Assembly (NCBI GenBank): GCA_002437945.1
Contig: DJSB01000039.1
Location: 5,192 to 21,242 of the forward strand
DNA from: Christensenella sp. UBA6345
GTDB lineage: Bacteria; Bacillota; Clostridia; Christensenellales; UBA1242
DNA length: 16,051 nucleotides
Direction: 5' to 3'
The translations under genes were made by a program, and so were the position numbers. Positions 6,127 to 13,632 of the stretch are shown here, piece by piece (within the stretch, counting starts at the first letter, position 1; every line of letters starts with the position of its first letter). The notes below the pieces were generated by a model. That model did no database searches. It was not told the DNA's origin and was given only the letters and a program-made list of their open reading frames with translations.

Positions 6127-8541
6127 TTATTTAGCAATTATGTTAACTAATCTATTAGGTATTATAATTGCTTTAACAAAAGTTTTATTAGACATTGCTT
6201 CTTTTATTTTTTCATCAGCAAGTGCAAGTTCTTGTATCTGATTATTATTAAGACCAGTTCCTATCATGATACGTGTAATAATCTTATTGTTAATTTGAAT
6301 AGCATATTCAATTTCGTCTTTAACAAGTTTTGATTCGTCCCATGTTGGCCATACTGCATCTTTAATATGTGGTTCAAAGTTTTGTAATGTCCATATTTCT
6401 TCAGTTATATGTGGTGCAAATGGGTTAAGTAGGGTAAGTAAAGTCTTGTATTCTGCACGATTAATATGTCCAACTTTTTGAACTTCGTTGGCAAGTATCA
6501 TAAGGGCAGCGATAGCAGTGTTAAATTTAACATTGTCTATATCATTAGTTACTTTTTTAATTGCTGTGTGCATAGCCACACTCAACTCTTTGCTGTAAGT
6601 ATCTCCATCAACCAAAATATCTTGGAAATTGTATATTTTAGTTATAAATCTGTTGCAGGCTTTTACACCATCATCGCTCCAGTTAACACTTTGGAAATAG
6701 TCGCCCATAAAGGCTTCCCATACTCTTAAACTATCAGCACCGTATTCATTGATAACATCTCTAGGGTCTACTACATTACCTAGACTCTTACTCATTTTTA
6801 CACCATTTGCACCCAATACTAGTCCTTGACTAATACGAGACTTAAATGGTTCACTAACAGGGCTTAAACCTATATCATATAAAAATTTATTCCAGAATCT
6901 AGCATATAGTAAGTGTCTTGTAGTATGTTCGTTACCGCCATTGTATAAGTCTACCGGCAACCAACTCTTTAATGCTTCCATACTAGCGAATTCTTTATCA
7001 TTGTTAGGGTCACAATATCTCATGTAGTACCAACTTGAACCAGCCCAACCAGGCATAGTGTCGGTTTCACGTTTTGCGTGACCACCACATTTTGGACAAG
7101 TTGTATTAACCCAATCAGTAATTAAAGATAGTGGGCTTTCGCCGTCAAGGGTAGGTTCATAACTATCTACTATAGGTAAGGTAATAGGTAATTGGTCTTC
7201 AGGTACTGGTTGCCAGCCACAATGCTCACAATATACCATAGGGATAGGTTCGCCCCAATAACGTTGACGACTGAATATCCAATCACGCATTTTGAAGTTG
7301 ACTTGTCTACTAGCCACACCTTGTTTTTCCAATTTTTCAGCAATTGCCTTTTTAGCATCTTCAACTACCATACCACTAAACTCGGCACTGTTGATTAGAT
7401 GTGCGTTTGCACCTAAATAATCATGTTTTTCATAAGCACAACCAGTAGGTTCATTGTTACCTTCAATAACTTTAATAAAATCTATATTATGTTCTAATGC
7501 GAATTCATAATCACGTTGGTCATGACTAGGCACTGCCATAACAGCACCACTACCATAACTTACTAATACAAAGTCGCCTAGGAATACAGGAACTTCTCTG
7601 CCATTAACAGGGTTTATGGCGGTTATACCTTTTAATTGTACACCAGATTTACCTTTGTTAAGTTCACTACGTTCAAATTCACTTTTCTTTTTGGCTTCTT
7701 TTACATAGTTTTCTACTTCGTCCCAGTTGGTTATCTTATCTTTTAATTGATTTACGATAGGGTGTTCTGGTGCAAGAACCATAAATGTTATGCCATAAAT
7801 GGTTTCTATACAAGTAGTAAATATATCAAACTCGCCACCTTGTTTAATTTTAAATGTGACTTTTTCGCCTTCACTTTTGCCTATCCAGTTAATTTGACTG
7901 GTTTTAATATGTTCCATATATTCAGTGTCTTTTAAGTCATCAGCCAATCTGTCAGCATATTTGGTCATCTTTAATACCCATTGTGCTTTTGACTTTTGTT
8001 GTACTTCACTGTGACATTGACAACAGAAACCATTTTCTACTTCTTCATTAGCAAGTACTCCACAATTAGGACACCAGTTAACTAAAGTCTCTTGTTTTTC
8101 AGCAAGTCCGTGTTTGTAGAATTGTAGGAATTGCCATTGTGTCCACTTATAATATTTTGGATCGCAAGTAGATATTGCTCTAGACCAGTCTATACTTAAA
8201 CCGACCATCTTTAATTGTTGTTTAAATGTAGCGATGTTACGTTCTACAATCTCTTGTGGAAGTTTATGTTCTTTTATAGCAGTACGCTCGGCTTCTAGTC
8301 CAAAAGCGTCACAACCCATAGGGAACAAAACATTATATCCCTGCATACGTTTTTTTCTTGCTACTGCATCGAGTGCGGAGTAACTCCTTACGTGACCTGT
8401 ATGTAATCCTTTTCCGCTTGGATATGGGAATTCGATTAAGATATAGGCATTCTTTTTGTTTGGTTCGTGGTTCTTTACTTCAAAACGTTTTTCTTTTTCC
8501 CAGACATTTTGCCACTTTTCTTCAATCTTTTTAAAATCCAT
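6127..8541 (-). CDS. leuS: Leucine--tRNA ligase (class I)
   Basis: LeuRS charges tRNA-Leu and normally also hydrolyses mischarged products. The 804-residue length is normal for bacterial LeuRS. In order: HIGH motif HTGH (47-50) in the Rossmann fold; a Cys-rich module with CPNC (157-160) and CCQC (173-176) that probably binds zinc, as in some thermophile LeuRS; the CP1 editing domain (about 222-415); a leucine-specific insert region with CEHC (438-441) and CPKC (482-485); KMSKS (582-586); and the anticodon-binding domain from about 655, with PFAPHITEEIW (707-717). Unusual: the editing-site TTRPDT motif reads TTCIET (242-247), while the downstream HDQRDYEF (340-347) is kept. AAGGAG precedes the ATG. 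No T-box leader is present. It has its own promoter (8572-8600). Confidence 0.98.
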   Translation of the reverse strand: MDFKKIEEKWQNVWEKEKRFEVKNHEPNKKNAYILIEFPYPSGKGLHTGHVRSYSALDAVARKKRMQGYNVLFPMGCDAFGLEAERTAIKEHKLPQEIVERNIATFKQQLKMVGLSIDWSRAISTCDPKYYKWTQWQFLQFYKHGLAEKQETLVNWCPNCGVLANEEVENGFCCQCHSEVQQKSKAQWVLKMTKYADRLADDLKDTEYMEHIKTSQINWIGKSEGEKVTFKIKQGGEFDIFTTCIETIYGITFMVLAPEHPIVNQLKDKITNWDEVENYVKEAKKKSEFERSELNKGKSGVQLKGITAINPVNGREVPVFLGDFVLVSYGSGAVMAVPSHDQRDYEFALEHNIDFIKVIEGNNEPTGCAYEKHDYLGANAHLINSAEFSGMVVEDAKKAIAEKLEKQGVASRQVNFKMRDWIFSRQRYWGEPIPMVYCEHCGWQPVPEDQLPITLPIVDSYEPTLDGESPLSLITDWVNTTCPKCGGHAKRETDTMPGWAGSSWYYMRYCDPNNDKEFASMEALKSWLPVDLYNGGNEHTTRHLLYARFWNKFLYDIGLSPVSEPFKSRISQGLVLGANGVKMSKSLGNVVDPRDVINEYGADSLRVWEAFMGDYFQSVNWSDDGVKACNRFITKIYNFQDILVDGDTYSKELSVAMHTAIKKVTNDIDNVKFNTAIAALMILANEVQKVGHINRAEYKTLLTLLNPFAPHITEEIWTLQNFEPHIKDAVWPTWDESKLVKDEIEYAIQINNKIITRIMIGTGLNNNQIQELALADEKIKEAMSNKTFVKAIIIPNRLVNIIAK

Positions 8542-8571
8542 TAATTTTGCTCCTTATTTATTAATAATGTT

Positions 8572-8600
8572 ATTTTATTATAGTTTAATAAAAAAATCAA
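8572..8600 (-). promoter_or_regulatory. leuS promoter overlapping the preceding terminator
   Basis: Minus strand: TTGATT (8595-8600), 17-base spacer, TAAAAT (8572-8577). TATAAT (8577-8582) next to it is an alternative -10 with a poor -35. The -35 lies inside the 3' arm of the terminator hairpin of the upstream gene. The leader to the ATG would be about 25 bases, too short for a T-box. Confidence 0.55.
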
Positions 8601-8651
8601 TTGTTTAGTAAAAATCTACATCTTTTAAGTAGTGTTTACTCACAATTGATT
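8590..8651 (-). terminator. Intrinsic terminator of the four-helix membrane protein gene
   Basis: AATCAATTGT (8595-8604) and ACAATTGATT (8642-8651) are perfect 10-base complements. Inside them AGTAAA (8607-8612) pairs with TTTACT, and CTAC with GTAG nearer the loop, giving a long, interrupted hairpin. Read on the minus strand, the hairpin runs straight into seven T (A-tract 8590-8596 on the plus strand). It therefore ends the transcript of 8671-9264 just before leuS. Confidence 0.75.
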
Positions 8652-8670
8652 GGTTGGTTATATTTAATTA

Positions 8671-9264
8671 TTATTTTTTGTTGATTGTATCGTTAATATT
8701 ATTCTTATTTTGATTATCTATTTCATATTTTTTATTAATTAAAGTTTCTTGAATATAATCTCTTGAATTATCTTTAACTTGTGGATTATTGCTTTTAATT
8801 TCAATAACAAAATAATTAATCATACCTATACATAATGCTATTGATACCATAGAAAATACTATAGGTACTGCCATGTGTATACCACGAAAAGCATTTCTAA
8901 ACATAAGTAAACTAAACATAAGTGTAAAGATAATAACTAATAACACTTGGATTACACAATAACCTATAATTGTAGGTTGCTTGTTTTTATATTCTTCGGG
9001 AGTGCTGATTTTAAGTTTGTATAGTTTTAATCCCGTAACAATCATAGCAATAAGTATTCCCATCATTACAAAAAATAATAATATCGTATAACCACGTAAT
9101 GTGAGTTCGATATAAGTTAGTACATTACTGTCGCCTTTTTGTGTGCCTTTATATAAAAGACCATATACCAGTAGCATAGTTGTCATGTATATAGTTGCTA
9201 TTATTTGTAATGAAGTTATTGATATGCCCATGATAGTGGCATATTTATTATTTTTTCTCTCCAT
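8671..9264 (-). CDS. Hypothetical four-helix membrane protein
   Basis: I do not recognise the family. From the ATG at 9264 the protein has 197 residues, with hydrophobic spans at about 11-38, 56-80, 98-121 and 129-154 and a polar Asn/Lys-rich C-terminal tail of about 40 residues. There are no catalytic or metal motifs to point at. Start choice: the frame opens two codons earlier with GTG at 9270, but that codon shares its first base with the AAGGAG at 9270-9275. The ATG at 9264 has a normal 5-base spacing and is preferred. A possible minus-strand promoter, TTGCTA (9304-9309) - 17 - TATATA (9281-9286), would start the transcript almost at the ribosome binding site, so it is doubtful. It ends in its own terminator at 8590-8651. 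Confidence 0.75.
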   Translation of the reverse strand: MERKNNKYATIMGISITSLQIIATIYMTTMLLVYGLLYKGTQKGDSNVLTYIELTLRGYTILLFFVMMGILIAMIVTGLKLYKLKISTPEEYKNKQPTIIGYCVIQVLLVIIFTLMFSLLMFRNAFRGIHMAVPIVFSMVSIALCIGMINYFVIEIKSNNPQVKDNSRDYIQETLINKKYEIDNQNKNNINDTINKK

Positions 9265-9545
9265 GCTCACTCCTTAAAAATATATAGCATATTACTTGTG
9301 TTTTAGCAAATCTATTTGGCTTAACCTACAAAAATTGACAATATTTTAAAGCAAATTAAGCCATTAAGCGGGATTTACTTGCTTGAAAATTCGTTTTATA
9401 GTAATCTAATAATGTTAGACTACAAAGCACATAATACTTAAGAAAGTTCAATTATTTAAGTGCGTGGCACTATTTTGTTTTGGCTATAATTAAAGTAGAC
9501 TGTGTTACTACAGTTTATAATCATTGGAAAGGGAATAGGTAAACA
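9265..9545. promoter_or_regulatory. Divergent intergenic region with several inverted repeats and a + promoter
   Basis: This 281-bp gap between divergent genes holds no credible ORF. A plus-strand TATAAT lies at 9485-9490 (weak -35) and gives a leader of about 50 bases for the E2-like gene. Inverted repeats: TGGCTTAA (9317-9324) with TTAAGCCA (9356-9363); ACTTAA (9436-9441) with TTAAGT (9456-9461); AGTGC-GTG-GCACT (9459-9471), over the -35 position; and ACTGT-GTTACT-ACAGT (9499-9514), just after the start site. Their role is unproven; operators or leader hairpins are possible. Confidence 0.45.
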
Positions 9546-10571
9546 ATGTTTGGATTTAGAAGCGACGGCAAACGTATTAAATATGAAGATGTTTTGGTAA
9601 AAATGACCCCACATTTTATGAAAACTCGTAATGATGCTAACAATCAGATTATGCACCCAGTAAGGGTAGAAGACATGGATGCATGGATTAGAGAGAAAAG
9701 CGAAAAAGAAGGTATAGTATTTAACTATTTACATTGTGTTATTGCTACCATTGTAAGACTACTTGCACAAAGACCTAGACTTAATAGATTTGTGGTAAGG
9801 GGTGCAGTTTATCAAAGAAATTGTATTTCTATATCTTTGACTGTAAAAAGGTCATTAAGAGATGATGGTGCAGAAAGTACTTTGAAGATACCTTTTACTG
9901 GCGAAGAGACCATATATGAGATTAAAGAAAAAGTAGATAATGCCATAAAAGAAAGTATAGATGAAGATAACGGTACTCAAAAAGTTATTCAAAAACTTGC
10001 ATTTATGCCCAACTGGTTATTAAGATTTGCGGTTAATACTATTAGATTTTTAGATGGTTGCGGTATGCTGGGTAAAAAATTATTGGATTTAAGTCCTTTC
10101 CACACAAGTACTTATGTTACTTATCTTAAATCTATAAAATGTGATGCTGTTATTCATCACTTGTACAACTTTGGCACAACCGGTATTTTCGTAGCAGTAG
10201 GCAAAGAAAAATATGAGCCAGTTGTTGAAAAAGAAGAACTTAAAGTTGGTAAAGTTATGAATCTAGGTATCACTATGGACGAACGTTTTTGTGATGGCTT
10301 CTATTTTGCTAAATCATTAAGGGTTTGGAATGATATGTTCCACAACTTAAAAGACCTAGAACAACCATATAAGATTACTGATACTACTATCATTAAACAA
10401 AAAGGTAAAGACACTAAAAAACGTAATAAGATACAGCATAAACAGAATAAAAAATCTGTAAAAGCCAATAATAAAGCGGAAAAGAAAGAAATTAAGCATG
10501 TTAAGAAATTAACAAAGATGAAGAAAAAAGAAGATAAAAAAGCAGAAAAAGAAGCAAGAAAGGCTAGTTAG
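9546..10571 (+). CDS. Stand-alone E2-like acyltransferase-fold protein with Lys-rich tail
   Basis: Residues about 5-275 resemble the catalytic domain of 2-oxo acid dehydrogenase E2 subunits (chloramphenicol acetyltransferase fold). Visible are TPHFMKTRNDA (21-31), the RPRLNRFVVRG segment (76-86), SPFHTSTYVTYL (183-194), HHLYNFGTTGIF (204-215) and DERFCDG (245-251), which takes the place of the E2 signature DHRxxDG. The catalytic His of that signature is therefore Glu. There is no lipoyl domain, no E1-binding domain, and no E1 or E3 gene nearby, so a normal dehydrogenase-complex role is unlikely. From memory, similar solitary proteins carrying DER..DG occur in anaerobic Bacillota, with unknown function. 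Residues 284-341 form a highly basic tail with 24 lysines. TAGGT at 9536-9540 or the upstream AAAGGG is the ribosome binding site. Confidence 0.75.
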   Translation: MFGFRSDGKRIKYEDVLVKMTPHFMKTRNDANNQIMHPVRVEDMDAWIREKSEKEGIVFNYLHCVIATIVRLLAQRPRLNRFVVRGAVYQRNCISISLTVKRSLRDDGAESTLKIPFTGEETIYEIKEKVDNAIKESIDEDNGTQKVIQKLAFMPNWLLRFAVNTIRFLDGCGMLGKKLLDLSPFHTSTYVTYLKSIKCDAVIHHLYNFGTTGIFVAVGKEKYEPVVEKEELKVGKVMNLGITMDERFCDGFYFAKSLRVWNDMFHNLKDLEQPYKITDTTIIKQKGKDTKKRNKIQHKQNKKSVKANNKAEKKEIKHVKKLTKMKKKEDKKAEKEARKAS

Positions 10572-10574
10572 AAT

Positions 10575-10609
10575 AAAAAGACATTTAATTAATTTTAAAT
10601 GTCTTTTTT
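10575..10609. terminator. Intrinsic terminator after the E2-like gene
   Basis: AAAAAGACATTTAA (10575-10588) and TTAAATGTCTTTTT (10595-10608) are perfectly complementary around a TTAATT loop, followed by one more T. It lies three bases after the stop codon and separates the E2-like gene from the ferritin-like gene, which must therefore mostly use its own promoter. Confidence 0.9.
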
Positions 10610-10684
10610 GTTTAGAATTATGTTGATTGGGCATTATTATTAATAACTATATGATAGTAAATTAAAAAGAAATAGGAGTTAATA

Positions 10685-11938
10685 ATGAGTGCCATTAATC
10701 CATTTAAGGAAAAACCAACAAAAATAGAAAAATCATATGAAAACTGGAAGAAACTTGCTAGTAAGCCTTACAATCCAGATACTACAAGCCCTTTTACAAA
10801 AGTCAGAATTATACTTATGAACGGAACAGAGTTTGAAGCCAATTGGTTTTCGCATCAGTTTCATAGACACTGCGATAATAATGATTTAAGACGTGAATTG
10901 GCCTTAATAAGACGTAGGGAACAGCAACAACAGAAGAAAATTGCTGCACTTAAACCTATATCGGAGAGTGTACTTCAACATACCATGGGATACGAACAAC
11001 TTGCTGTCGAACTTACCGCCATTTTAGCCCAACATGTTAAAGATAAATATGTTAAAAAAGCCCTAGATTTTGCTCTTTTAGAAGATTTTGACCACGTGTT
11101 TAGATTTGCCAATTTGTTGGAAATGGACGAAAACATTAAAGCCGAAACTTTACTAGGAGATTATACCGAAATTACCCCAGGCAGACCTACAATTAGTGAA
11201 CATAGATATCCAGCAGACGAAATAAAAAACCATATTAATTCACTTACTGCTGATTTGTTTACTAAATTAACAGTTAATATTATAACTGCTGCCGAACAAC
11301 AAACAATGAATTTCTATATGAACCAAGCCAACTTCTATAAAAATGATTTAGGTAGAAGATTATTTAGTGAAATTGCTATGATTGAAGAAGAACATGTTAG
11401 TCAATATGGTAGCCTATTAGATACCAATTGCTCATGGTTAGAGAATTGGTTAATGCATGAGTATGTGGAGTGTTATTTGTATTATTCATGCTATGCAGAT
11501 GAAAGTGATGAATATGTTAAAAATATATGGTATCAGTTCTATTTAGAAGAATGTGGACATCTACAAAAAGTGGCACAGTTATTAAAGCAATATGAGAATA
11601 AAGACTGGACGGAAGTATTCCCATGTGGCGGAGATTTTCCAGAACTATTAAAATTTGGACAGAATAAAGACTATATCAGGAAGGTGCTTAAATCTACCGG
11701 AAATCATACTGCCGATATGGAGTCTTATACAAAAATTACAGATTTGCCTAGTGATAGCCATTATTTTAAATATAACAATACTGTTAATAAACCAATTGAT
11801 TGTGTGGCTAGTCATGAAGTTATAGAAAAACATATTAAAAAATATGGAGAAGATTATAGGTATGAAAACTCTGCTAGTCCTATACCACAATTACGAGATA
11901 GAAAATGTGATAATGTGGATTTTGGTAGGTGTCAGTGA
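10685..11938 (+). CDS. Large ferritin-like protein with three di-iron-type half-sites
   Basis: This 417-residue protein is not one I can name. An N-terminal 90 residues (with HQFHRHC at 57-63 and a charged, Gln-rich helix at 66-90) precede a helical region in which one pattern occurs three times: Glu, 29 residues, Glu/Asp, two residues, His. The copies are Glu104-Asp134-His137, Glu204-Glu234-His237 and Glu259-Glu289-His292. This is the helix-pair ligand spacing of ferritin-like di-iron proteins; two half-sites make one di-iron bundle, so the third is surplus. The C-terminal 110 residues are of unknown fold. It is soluble, with no signal peptide. AGGAG at 10674-10678 supports the ATG. Oxygen, peroxide or iron chemistry is inferred, consistent with the rubrerythrins nearby. 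It ends at the terminator 11988-12025. Confidence 0.75.
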   Translation: MSAINPFKEKPTKIEKSYENWKKLASKPYNPDTTSPFTKVRIILMNGTEFEANWFSHQFHRHCDNNDLRRELALIRRREQQQQKKIAALKPISESVLQHTMGYEQLAVELTAILAQHVKDKYVKKALDFALLEDFDHVFRFANLLEMDENIKAETLLGDYTEITPGRPTISEHRYPADEIKNHINSLTADLFTKLTVNIITAAEQQTMNFYMNQANFYKNDLGRRLFSEIAMIEEEHVSQYGSLLDTNCSWLENWLMHEYVECYLYYSCYADESDEYVKNIWYQFYLEECGHLQKVAQLLKQYENKDWTEVFPCGGDFPELLKFGQNKDYIRKVLKSTGNHTADMESYTKITDLPSDSHYFKYNNTVNKPIDCVASHEVIEKHIKKYGEDYRYENSASPIPQLRDRKCDNVDFGRCQ

Positions 11939-11987
11939 TTTGAAAATTGCATTAATCAATAAATATAATTTGTATTTAACTATAGAT

Positions 11988-12025
11988 AAAAAAGAGTATT
12001 GCCATAATTGGTAACACTCTTTTTT
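11988..12025. terminator. Bidirectional intrinsic terminator between ferritin-like gene and pyk
   Basis: AAAAAAGAGTATTGCC (11988-12003) pairs with GGTAACACTCTTTTTT (12010-12025), with one A-C mismatch and one G-T pair, around ATAATT. The A- and T-tracts allow termination in both directions between the convergent genes. Confidence 0.87.
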
Positions 12026-12056
12026 ATATTTAATTTGAGTTTAGTTAATAATTTAA

Positions 12057-13466
12057 TTATTCGACTCTTTGTATTTTGATTAAATTAGTACAACCGGGTT
12101 GTTTTGGAGTGCCACAAGTTACTACAACAGTGTTGTTTAAAGTGGCAAGTTTAAGTTTTTTCACATACTCGTTGGCAGTTTCAAACATTTTATCTGTAGA
12201 TTCATACATAGGAGTAAGTATAGGTAATACACCCCAACTTAATTCAAGTTGTCTATATACTAGTGGGTCAGGGGTGCAGGCGATAATAGGGTTGATTGGT
12301 CTAAACCTACTTACCATTTTTGCACTTTCGCCTGTATCGGTAAATACAACTATTGCTTTAGTGTGTTGTAAAAAACTTGCATTAACGGCACTATGAGATA
12401 TAACATCTGTTACACTCTTTAATCTGTAAGTTGTTTCGTCAAAACGTTTTTCGTAGTTAATATGATGTTCGGTTTCTTCTGCTATAGCAGCCATTTGTTT
12501 AACTGCTTCAATAGGGTATTTGCCATTAGCAGTTTCGCCTGACAACATAACTACACTAGTCCCATCGTATACTGCATTTGCGACATCACTAACTTCCGCT
12601 CTGGTAGGTCTAGGGTTGTATATCATACTCTCTAACATTTCTGTAGCAGTAATAACAATTTTGCCTATATCTCTAGTCTTTTTAATCATTACTTTTTGTA
12701 ATTCTGGTAATTTTGACATAGGGACTTCTACACCCAAGTCTCCACGTGCAACCATAATACCATCAGACGCTGCTATTATTTCATCTAGGTTTTTAACTCC
12801 CATAGCACTTTCTATTTTTGAGATGATTTTCATCTTACTGCCATGATCGTCTAAAAATTTCTTTAATACAGCCACATCATCTTTTGAATTGACAAAACTT
12901 GCAGCCACGAATTCGCAGTTGTTTTCGATACCCCACAACAAGTCTTCTTCATCTGCTTTGTTAAGATATGGTGTGTTAAATGTTATGCCGGGTATACTTA
13001 AACTTTTGTGATTAGACATAACTCCATTATGCATAGCCTTTGTAAGTACTTCTGTACCATTAACTTCAATTACTCTAAAAGTAATAAGTCCATTGTTGGC
13101 AAGTATCTTATCGCCAGCACTTATGCAATCAACTATTTTTGGTTCGTTAAAACTAACAATAGTTTCGTCACCGACAATATCTCTGGCGGTAAAGGTAAAT
13201 GATTGACCTTTTTTAATTTTGATTTCACCTTTCTTAAATGATTTAACTCTAATTTCTGGACCTTTTGTGTCCAACATAATTGGTAATCTGCAATTAAGTT
13301 CTTCTCTTACTTTTTTTACATTAGCAAGAATGTCGTCCATATTTTCTCTAGTAGCATGACTTAAATTAATACGTACTACATTAAGACCTGCTTGTACCAA
13401 GCCTTTTAATACAGTATAGTCCATACTTGATGGACCTATTGTTCCTATAATTTTTGTTTTTCTCAT
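12057..13466 (-). CDS. pyk: Pyruvate kinase
   Basis: Pyruvate kinase makes ATP and pyruvate from phosphoenolpyruvate and ADP, the last step of glycolysis. Visible are TKIIGTIGPSS (4-14), RINLSHA (32-38), LDTKGPEIR (65-73), the catalytic-Lys signature ISKIES (215-220, Lys217), MVARGDLGVEVP (238-249), TATEMLESM (273-281) and MLSGETANGKYP (307-318). The 469 residues cover the A, B and C domains; the extra C-terminal PEP-utiliser-like domain of Bacillus-type enzymes is absent. Glu71 in GPEIR is the residue that marks K+-dependent enzymes (Lys in K+-independent ones). The usual DDG of the B domain reads NNG (124-126). AAGGAA precedes the ATG. It is a single-gene unit with a palindrome over its likely promoter. 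Confidence 0.97.
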   Translation of the reverse strand: MRKTKIIGTIGPSSMDYTVLKGLVQAGLNVVRINLSHATRENMDDILANVKKVREELNCRLPIMLDTKGPEIRVKSFKKGEIKIKKGQSFTFTARDIVGDETIVSFNEPKIVDCISAGDKILANNGLITFRVIEVNGTEVLTKAMHNGVMSNHKSLSIPGITFNTPYLNKADEEDLLWGIENNCEFVAASFVNSKDDVAVLKKFLDDHGSKMKIISKIESAMGVKNLDEIIAASDGIMVARGDLGVEVPMSKLPELQKVMIKKTRDIGKIVITATEMLESMIYNPRPTRAEVSDVANAVYDGTSVVMLSGETANGKYPIEAVKQMAAIAEETEHHINYEKRFDETTYRLKSVTDVISHSAVNASFLQHTKAIVVFTDTGESAKMVSRFRPINPIIACTPDPLVYRQLELSWGVLPILTPMYESTDKMFETANEYVKKLKLATLNNTVVVTCGTPKQPGCTNLIKIQRVE

Positions 13467-13485
13467 AATCCATTCCTTTTTTCTA

Positions 13486-13519
13486 TGATAAGTATATCAC
13501 AACTTATCAATATTCAAAA
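13486..13519 (-). promoter_or_regulatory. Candidate pyk promoter with 8-8-8 palindrome
   Basis: On the minus strand TTTTGA (13514-13519), 17 bases and TATACT (13491-13496) make a modest promoter about 25 bases before the pyk start. A perfect inverted repeat, TGATAAGT (13486-13493) and ACTTATCA (13502-13509) with an eight-base spacer, overlaps the -10. An operator for glycolytic control is plausible but unproven. Confidence 0.5.
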
Positions 13520-13632
13520 CAAAATTAATAAGTAAAAAATCCAAATAGTCTTTCTATAATTCACTTTAACTTTGTAAATATCATAATAAATACTTAATAA
13601 TTAATATTAAAAAAATCAATATTGGCTTTTTA

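Noticed and set aside
6466..7935. Open frames on the plus strand opposite leuS
   Set aside because: They lie inside a well-conserved LeuRS coding sequence, lack ribosome binding sites and encode no recognisable domain.
8542..8670. T-box leader upstream of leuS
   Set aside because: Only about 130 bp are available, no T-box consensus is present, and the hairpin there is an ordinary terminator of the preceding gene.
11936..11938. TGA read as Trp (mycoplasma-type code)
   Set aside because: Conserved Trp positions in LeuRS and CysRS use TGG, no TGA lies inside the conserved genes, and reading through here adds only seven or so residues.
12076..13202. Open frames on the plus strand opposite pyk
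   Set aside because: Shadows of the pyruvate kinase gene; composition and lack of start signals argue against coding.
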